A stretch of DNA of 64,000 bases from Actinoplanes flavus (GTDB taxonomy: Bacteria; Actinomycetota; Actinomycetes; Mycobacteriales; Micromonosporaceae), in contig NZ_JAGFNS010000019.1 in assembly GCF_017592555.1 (NCBI RefSeq), positions 124,001 to 188,000 of the forward strand, written 5' to 3'. Shown piece after piece: positions 59,612 through 64,000 of the stretch. Under the pieces are notes generated by a model that made no database searches, had not been told where the DNA came from, and worked only from the letters and a program-made list of their open reading frames with translations. How positions within the stretch are numbered: position 1 is the first letter of the stretch; each line of letters opens with the position of its first letter. The position numbers and the translations under genes are program-made.

Positions 59612-60292
59612 TCAGCTGTAGGAGCAGGGGGATCCGTTGACGGTGCAGGAGGAGGGGCGGCCGTCCGTGCCCGTGTGGGCGTACTGGAAACGCAGCGGGG
59701 CACTCGACCCGGCGGCGACCGGTGCGCCGGAGCGCCAGATGTAGCGGTCGCCCGACCGGCTCAGCGTGGGCTGTGGCGCGGACTCGACCCAGGACGTGCG
59801 CAGTTCGCCCACCTCGTCCGGGAACACCAGCTCGACCACCCAGTCGGCGGGTGCCGCTCCCGCGTTGGTCACCAGGACCTCGCCGATGAACTCCCGGTCG
59901 TAGGGGGCCATCACCCGGTACGCGCCGGTGACCGTGGGCGCGGGACTCGACGGGCGCGCGACGGCCGGAGGCCTGGTCGACGGCCGGGTCGACGGCGTCC
60001 GCACCGGGAGCCGGGTGTAGGACGGCCGCACCACGGGCGACCGGGCGCCCGGCGCCGACGGTGCCGGTGTCGGCGCCGACGAGGTGACCGCGGCGGGCCG
60101 CAGTGGGGCGGGGAGGGTGCGTCCCGGTGCCGCCCCGACGGTGACGTCCTCACGGTCCGGCGACAGCAACCGGAAACCGGTCAGCACGACCATGAACAGC
60201 AGCAGGCCGACGGCAATGACGATCGGCAGCCAGGGCAGCGACTCCGCCAGGCCTTCCCGGAATCCGCCCTCCCGGAACGCCGTCTTTCTCAT
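59612..60292 (-). CDS. Membrane-anchored protein with CBM2-like cellulose-binding domain
   Basis: A 226-residue protein. A single membrane helix (PWLPIVIAVGLLLFMVVLTGF, residues about 20-41) is followed by an 80-residue Pro/Ser/Thr linker and a CBM2-type domain to the end (EFIGEVLVTNAGAAPADWVVELVFPDEV, then SAPQPTLSRSGDRYIWRSG). It would display a carbohydrate-binding module outside the cell. The catalytic partner, if any, is not adjacent. Confidence 0.78.
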   Translation of the reverse strand: MRKTAFREGGFREGLAESLPWLPIVIAVGLLLFMVVLTGFRLLSPDREDVTVGAAPGRTLPAPLRPAAVTSSAPTPAPSAPGARSPVVRPSYTRLPVRTPSTRPSTRPPAVARPSSPAPTVTGAYRVMAPYDREFIGEVLVTNAGAAPADWVVELVFPDEVGELRTSWVESAPQPTLSRSGDRYIWRSGAPVAAGSSAPLRFQYAHTGTDGRPSSCTVNGSPCSYS

Positions 60293-60391
60293 CTACCGAA
60301 CGCCCCCATCACAGCACGATTGTGTGAACGAGCACACACTATGCCCGGCACCCCATCACGAATCAACAGCGATCTCTGTGGCCGAAACTGA

Positions 60392-61282
60392 TCAGCCGAG
60401 CCGGGAGAACACCAGATCGTGCACCGCGGCCAGCAGATCGCCGTCCCGTTCGGAATGGGCGGTCACGGTGACCGCCGCCCGCCGCCGCGGGTCGACGATC
60501 GCGTACTGGCCGTAGGCGCCGTCCATCCGGTAGGCGCCGTCGTGCGCCAGCCAGACGCCCAGCCCGTACCCGTGCTCGTAGGCGGGTCCGAACCCGATCC
60601 CGCCGGTGTCGACGCGCTCCCCGGTCATCCGCCGCACCCAGCCCTCGGGCAGGATCCGGCGGCCCGCCCACTCGCCGTCGTCGAGCAGCAGCCGGGCGAA
60701 CCGGGCCAGCTCCGCGGTGGTGAGGTAGAGCTCGCTCTCGCCGAACGGGAATCCCAGCGGGCAGGCGCGCCAGACCGGATCGTGCAGGCCGAGCGGCCGG
60801 AACAGGCGCGGCAGCAGGAACTCCCGCAGGTCGGCGCCGGACACCCGGGCGATGACCCGGCCGATCGCGTACGGGCCCGAGCCGGTGTACCGGAACCGCG
60901 TCCCCGGGGCCGCCTCCATCGTCGCGGCGGCGATCTCGGTCAGCAGGTCGTGGGCGTCGATCCGCTGGTGGGCGAACCACTGATGCCCGGTCCCGCTGGT
61001 CATCGTCGTCAGGTGCCGCAGCGTGACCGCCTCGAACCCGTCCGCCGCGAGCCCGCGCAGCTCCGGCAGGTGGTCCAGCAGCCGGTCGTCCAGCCCGAGC
61101 CGCCCCTCGGCCTCGGCCATCCCGAGCGCGACGGCCGTGAACGTCTTCGCCACCGAGTACAGATTGACCCGCTCATCCGGCCGGAAGCGATGCTCCACCG
61201 GCGGCCGCCCGTCGACGTGCACATGGATCCCGTAGGCGCCGAGGCCCCGCTCCCGATCCGCCCGGACGAAGTCCTCCAGCAT
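60392..61282 (-). CDS. Serine hydrolase, class C beta-lactamase family
   Basis: A 296-residue enzyme of the penicillin-binding/esterase fold. S43 and K46 form SxxK in LYSVAKTFTAVALG, RYTGSGPY supplies the Tyr of the YxN-like motif, and the C-terminal H-x-G-like motif is less clear (YGLGVWLAHDG). It lacks a signal peptide, so it is more likely an esterase than a beta-lactamase. TAGCCT (61289-61294, minus strand) lies 6 nt before ATG 61282. Confidence 0.83.
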   Translation of the reverse strand: MLEDFVRADRERGLGAYGIHVHVDGRPPVEHRFRPDERVNLYSVAKTFTAVALGMAEAEGRLGLDDRLLDHLPELRGLAADGFEAVTLRHLTTMTSGTGHQWFAHQRIDAHDLLTEIAAATMEAAPGTRFRYTGSGPYAIGRVIARVSGADLREFLLPRLFRPLGLHDPVWRACPLGFPFGESELYLTTAELARFARLLLDDGEWAGRRILPEGWVRRMTGERVDTGGIGFGPAYEHGYGLGVWLAHDGAYRMDGAYGQYAIVDPRRRAAVTVTAHSERDGDLLAAVHDLVFSRLG

Positions 61283-61318
61283 CCCCGCAGGCTACGGCAG
61301 AGCCCGCCGACGGTCGTG

Positions 61319-61352
61319 GACGTTTCACCACCGAAGACGGTGGCGAAACGTC
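61319..61352 (-). terminator. Terminator hairpin downstream of the M14 peptidase gene
   Basis: GACGTTTC-A-CCACCG, loop AAGA, then CGGTGG-C-GAAACGTC: 14 base pairs with one A/C mismatch. It lies 27 bp past the stop of the M14 gene. Confidence 0.75.
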
Positions 61353-61379
61353 AACGATCGCGCCGTTCGGCGGGAGCTC

Positions 61380-63905
61380 CTAGCCCGCGGTCCAGAACAG
61401 GGCCCGGGCGTAGCCGGCGTACAGGCCCTTCGGGTGGGCCCGGAACAGCGGCTCGGTGCCGAACAGGACCGCGTTGCCGCCGCCGGGCGTGACGCCGGAG
61501 ACGACGGCGGCCTGACCGGCGGCCTGGGCCGGGCCGTTGGTTCCGGTGCCGGCGGGCAGCCAGTGGCCGGCGACCAGCGGGTCCGCGCCGTAGCGCTGCT
61601 CCACGGTGAAGCCGGTGCCGGTGAACCAGAGCGGCGAGTAGACGAACGCGTGCGGCGGGGAGCCGGCGCCCACGATCGGGCCCTCGTTCGTCACGGTGAC
61701 CACGCCGTTGGCGTCGCCGCGGCCGGCCACCGCGGTCGCCGGCAGCACCTTCGCGGCGGCGTTGAAGGCGGCTCCGGTGGCGCCCCGGGTGAGCACGCCG
61801 CCGCCACGGGCCAGGAAGGCGTCGACGGCGGCGCGGGCCGTGGCGTTCAAGGCGGTGTACGACAGACCGGACGAGACGATCAACGTGTCAACAGTGGACA
61901 GGTCGAAACCGGCGTTCAACACCGCCGTCGACACGGTCTGGACCGGGAAGCCCATCTCCTTGAGGGCGAACAGTTCGTCCGCGGAGACGGCGGCGGCGAT
62001 CACCGGCTGGTCGAACACCTCACCCTTGACGCCGCGAGGGGCGGCGCTGAATCGTACGCCCAAGGTCTTGGCGAGCGCGGTGGCCTCGGATCGCGCGTCG
62101 GCCGGGACCACGACGGCGCCCGCGTCCGTACGCCGCAGTTTGATCCCCCGCGTGAGCAGCTCGTTGACCGCGCGCACATCGTTGCCGTCGCGCAGCGACA
62201 GGCTGAGGTCACGCCCGCGCGGCGCGTCGACCGAGCCGGTGGGCGCGGCTCTGGTGACCGGTGACGTGTGGACGCGCGGCAGGGTGCGGAGGCTGGCGTC
62301 GACGCCTGCGCCCCAGAGCAGGCCGTGGCTCCAGCCGGAGATGTCGTACATCTGCGGCACCAGGTCGGAGATGTCGCGGCCGGCTTCGAGGAGCACGTTC
62401 GCGAGGCCGCGCTTCGGCTGGTGCATGTCGACGATGTAGGTGCCGTCCCGGTAACGATTCCCGTTCACGGTGAAGTCGTGGCGGGCGCGGACGACCCGGA
62501 CGTCGTTGGCGATCAGATGGTCGACGAGCCGGGCGGCCGCGGGCGTGCCCGCCGGGATGAGATAGGCGCGCGGGAACGTCGTCGAGTACCGGTCCTCGGG
62601 GCCGAAGCCGGGCACGAAACCGTCCGGGATCCGCGGTGACGCCTCTCCCGCCCAGCCGCGGCGGAACTGCTCGATCTGGTCGGCGAGCAGGGTGACCCGG
62701 TTGGTGTCGGCGTAGCTGAGCGCCGCCTCGATGGTCGCGGCCGCCACGTCGGTGTTGATCCGGGCGCGGCGCCGCAGCTCCTCGACCGGCAGGTTGGTGT
62801 AGTCGGCGTTGTTGACCCGCAGCGGGATCTCGACGGTGTGGCCGATCGCGCCGTGGTAGATCGCGTACATCGGGGTGAAGATCGGCGGCCAGTCGTCCCA
62901 GTCACCGGGAACGTAGTCCCGGAACGGGATGTCGGCGGCGGCCGTTTCCGGGTAGCCGAGCCGCTGGATCGCGCTTTCCATGCCGAGCGCGTTGGGCAGC
63001 GCGTGCTTGATGTAGAGGTCGTACTCGTAGTTCTGCCCGTGCGGCGGGGTGGCCGGCTCGATCAGCGTGGTGCCGGTGTAGCCGTGCTCGTCCAGCATGA
63101 CGAACGGCTGCGTGCCGATGACCACGTCGCGTACCGCCCGGGACTCCGGCTGCGAACCGGTCGCGTGGTCCCGGTTGATGTCGAAGCCGGCGCTGTTCGC
63201 CCTGGTCCCGGCGATGCGGCCGTCCGGGTTGTTGGTGACGGTCACGTACACCCGGCTGCGCTCGAGGAAGCCCTTCGTCGCGGCGTCGGTGGCGGTGGCC
63301 AGGCGCTCGATGACGCGCAGCGCGCCGTCGGTGCCCTCCCACTCGTTGCCGTGGATGTTCGCGTTGATCCAGACCGGCGTCTTGTAACCGGCCCGGAGAG
63401 CGCGATCCCGCTTTGCGGCGGCCGGATTCTCCTCGATCAGCTCACGCCAGCGGTCCTGCCGGGCCGTCTCGCCCGCCCGCTCCGGGGCGGTCACCGTCAC
63501 CAGATAGAGGTCGCGGCCTCCGGCCGACTTCCCGACGATCTCCGCGGACACCCGGTCCGAGGCCCGCTGCAGGGCGTTCAGCTTCGGGGCTATGTCGTGG
63601 TACGGGATGAGGCCCAGCTTGATCGACCGGTCCTCGGGATTGTCCGGCCACACCGGCAGCGTGTTCTGCCGTGGGTAGCCGTTGCGGCTCTTCAGGCTCC
63701 ACGCGGACGCGGGCTCCTCCGCGAGCAGCGTCCGAGCCGAGAGTGCGGCGGCCGCGTCGACGGCGGCGATCTCGTTGCGTTCCGGCCCGTTGCCGAAGTC
63801 GCGGGTCGACGGGGTGTCGCCTGGTGCGCCCGTCGCCGGGTTGGCGAGCAGGGCGGTGGCGAGCAACGCGGCACCGAATCCGGTCAGGGTTCGTGACAAG
63901 TCCAC
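61380..63905 (-). CDS. Secreted M14 zinc carboxypeptidase
   Basis: An 841-residue exported peptidase. Signal peptide 1-27 (ALLANPATGA). The M14 catalytic domain covers about residues 85-410: zinc site HxxE in INANIHGNEWEG, FDINRDH, MLDEHGYTG and the catalytic Glu in GHTVEIPLRV. The C-terminal half has a beta domain without hydrolytic motifs (LIVSSGLSYTALNATARAAVDAFLARGGGVLTRG resembles a ThuA/glutamine-amidotransferase-like fold). It trims C-terminal residues from peptides outside the cell. GTG 63905 has GGAGGT 7 nt upstream. Confidence 0.88.
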   Translation of the reverse strand: MDLSRTLTGFGAALLATALLANPATGAPGDTPSTRDFGNGPERNEIAAVDAAAALSARTLLAEEPASAWSLKSRNGYPRQNTLPVWPDNPEDRSIKLGLIPYHDIAPKLNALQRASDRVSAEIVGKSAGGRDLYLVTVTAPERAGETARQDRWRELIEENPAAAKRDRALRAGYKTPVWINANIHGNEWEGTDGALRVIERLATATDAATKGFLERSRVYVTVTNNPDGRIAGTRANSAGFDINRDHATGSQPESRAVRDVVIGTQPFVMLDEHGYTGTTLIEPATPPHGQNYEYDLYIKHALPNALGMESAIQRLGYPETAAADIPFRDYVPGDWDDWPPIFTPMYAIYHGAIGHTVEIPLRVNNADYTNLPVEELRRRARINTDVAAATIEAALSYADTNRVTLLADQIEQFRRGWAGEASPRIPDGFVPGFGPEDRYSTTFPRAYLIPAGTPAAARLVDHLIANDVRVVRARHDFTVNGNRYRDGTYIVDMHQPKRGLANVLLEAGRDISDLVPQMYDISGWSHGLLWGAGVDASLRTLPRVHTSPVTRAAPTGSVDAPRGRDLSLSLRDGNDVRAVNELLTRGIKLRRTDAGAVVVPADARSEATALAKTLGVRFSAAPRGVKGEVFDQPVIAAAVSADELFALKEMGFPVQTVSTAVLNAGFDLSTVDTLIVSSGLSYTALNATARAAVDAFLARGGGVLTRGATGAAFNAAAKVLPATAVAGRGDANGVVTVTNEGPIVGAGSPPHAFVYSPLWFTGTGFTVEQRYGADPLVAGHWLPAGTGTNGPAQAAGQAAVVSGVTPGGGNAVLFGTEPLFRAHPKGLYAGYARALFWTAG

Positions 63906-64000
63906 AAAGCACCTCCGTTGGGATTCCCCGACCCTCTCCGGAGCGCTGAGGCATGCGCAATGATCTATCAGGCAGATTCACCATACCGTTAGGGTCATCC

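Noticed and set aside
1-64000. Prophage, integrative element or insertion sequence
   Set aside because: No integrase, transposase, phage structural gene, att-like duplication or tRNA gene was seen.

Overview
This window is chromosomal DNA of a high-GC actinomycete. Almost every real gene shows strong G/C preference at third codon positions, starts are often GTG or TTG, and many genes have a TANNNT -10 element 6-8 nt before the start codon (leaderless mRNAs). Gene families such as EgtA-like ligase, a DUF1906 protein with VCBS repeats, GAF/PAS orphan kinases, a CBM2 protein and an actinobacterial cutinase, plus a SAM-IV riboswitch, fit the Micromonosporaceae (an Actinoplanes-like soil organism); the genus is inference. 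I saw no rRNA, tRNA, CRISPR, transposase, integrase or phage genes.

Left part (1-12.3 kb): the 5' end of a rhamnulose-phosphate aldolase/dehydrogenase gene behind a LacI-type operator; a 1211-residue NTPase with about 50-residue tetratricopeptide repeats; a GNAT acetyltransferase; a translationally coupled, asymmetric heterodimeric ABC exporter followed by a HEAT-like gene with an apparent frameshift; and an EmrB/QacA-type MFS exporter divergent from a double-domain Lrp/AsnC regulator with an in-frame 54-bp tandem repeat.

12.3-20.3 kb: a 16-17 bp tandem repeat array, an SDR gene, then the most interesting locus: rtcB (RNA ligase), an unknown Arg/Pro-rich ORF, and prfH (release-factor homologue), joined by 4-bp ATGA and GTGA overlaps. 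RtcB-PrfH pairs are known to repair ribosomes cut in the decoding centre of 16S rRNA; the middle gene is not one I recognise. Next come a secreted polyester hydrolase/cutinase with some PETase-like positions, a small membrane protein, and a lacI-bluB-DUF72 operon joined by GTGA overlaps and preceded by a LacI operator resembling the one before the aldolase gene.

20.3-38 kb: mostly single genes (EF-Tu domain-II-like mini-protein, MFS, DUF2332, spermidine-synthase-like, PH/SHOCT, ATP-grasp) with two further tandem arrays in gene-free pockets, a degenerate EgtA-like gene, an ArsR-SRPBCC pair with a clear promoter and operator, a GH92 mannosidase coupled to a GT4 glycosyltransferase, a GGDEF/EAL protein, and a class V aminotransferase controlled by a SAM-IV riboswitch.

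38-64 kb: metabolic and signalling genes (DUF1684, M20 peptidase, HD protein, STAS protein), a secreted DUF1906-VCBS protein, tandem duplicated GAF-PAS histidine kinases, an ABC-2 permease next to a His-rich mini-protein, glycosyltransferase, methyltransferase, L-rhamnose mutarotase, a frameshifted Mth938-domain gene, a hydrolase-marR pair whose start codon lies in the centre of a perfect 24-bp palindrome, NDH-2, thymidine kinase, PASTA protein, secreted nuclease with lamin-tail domain, a second asymmetric ABC exporter, a CBM2 membrane protein, a serine hydrolase and an M14 carboxypeptidase.
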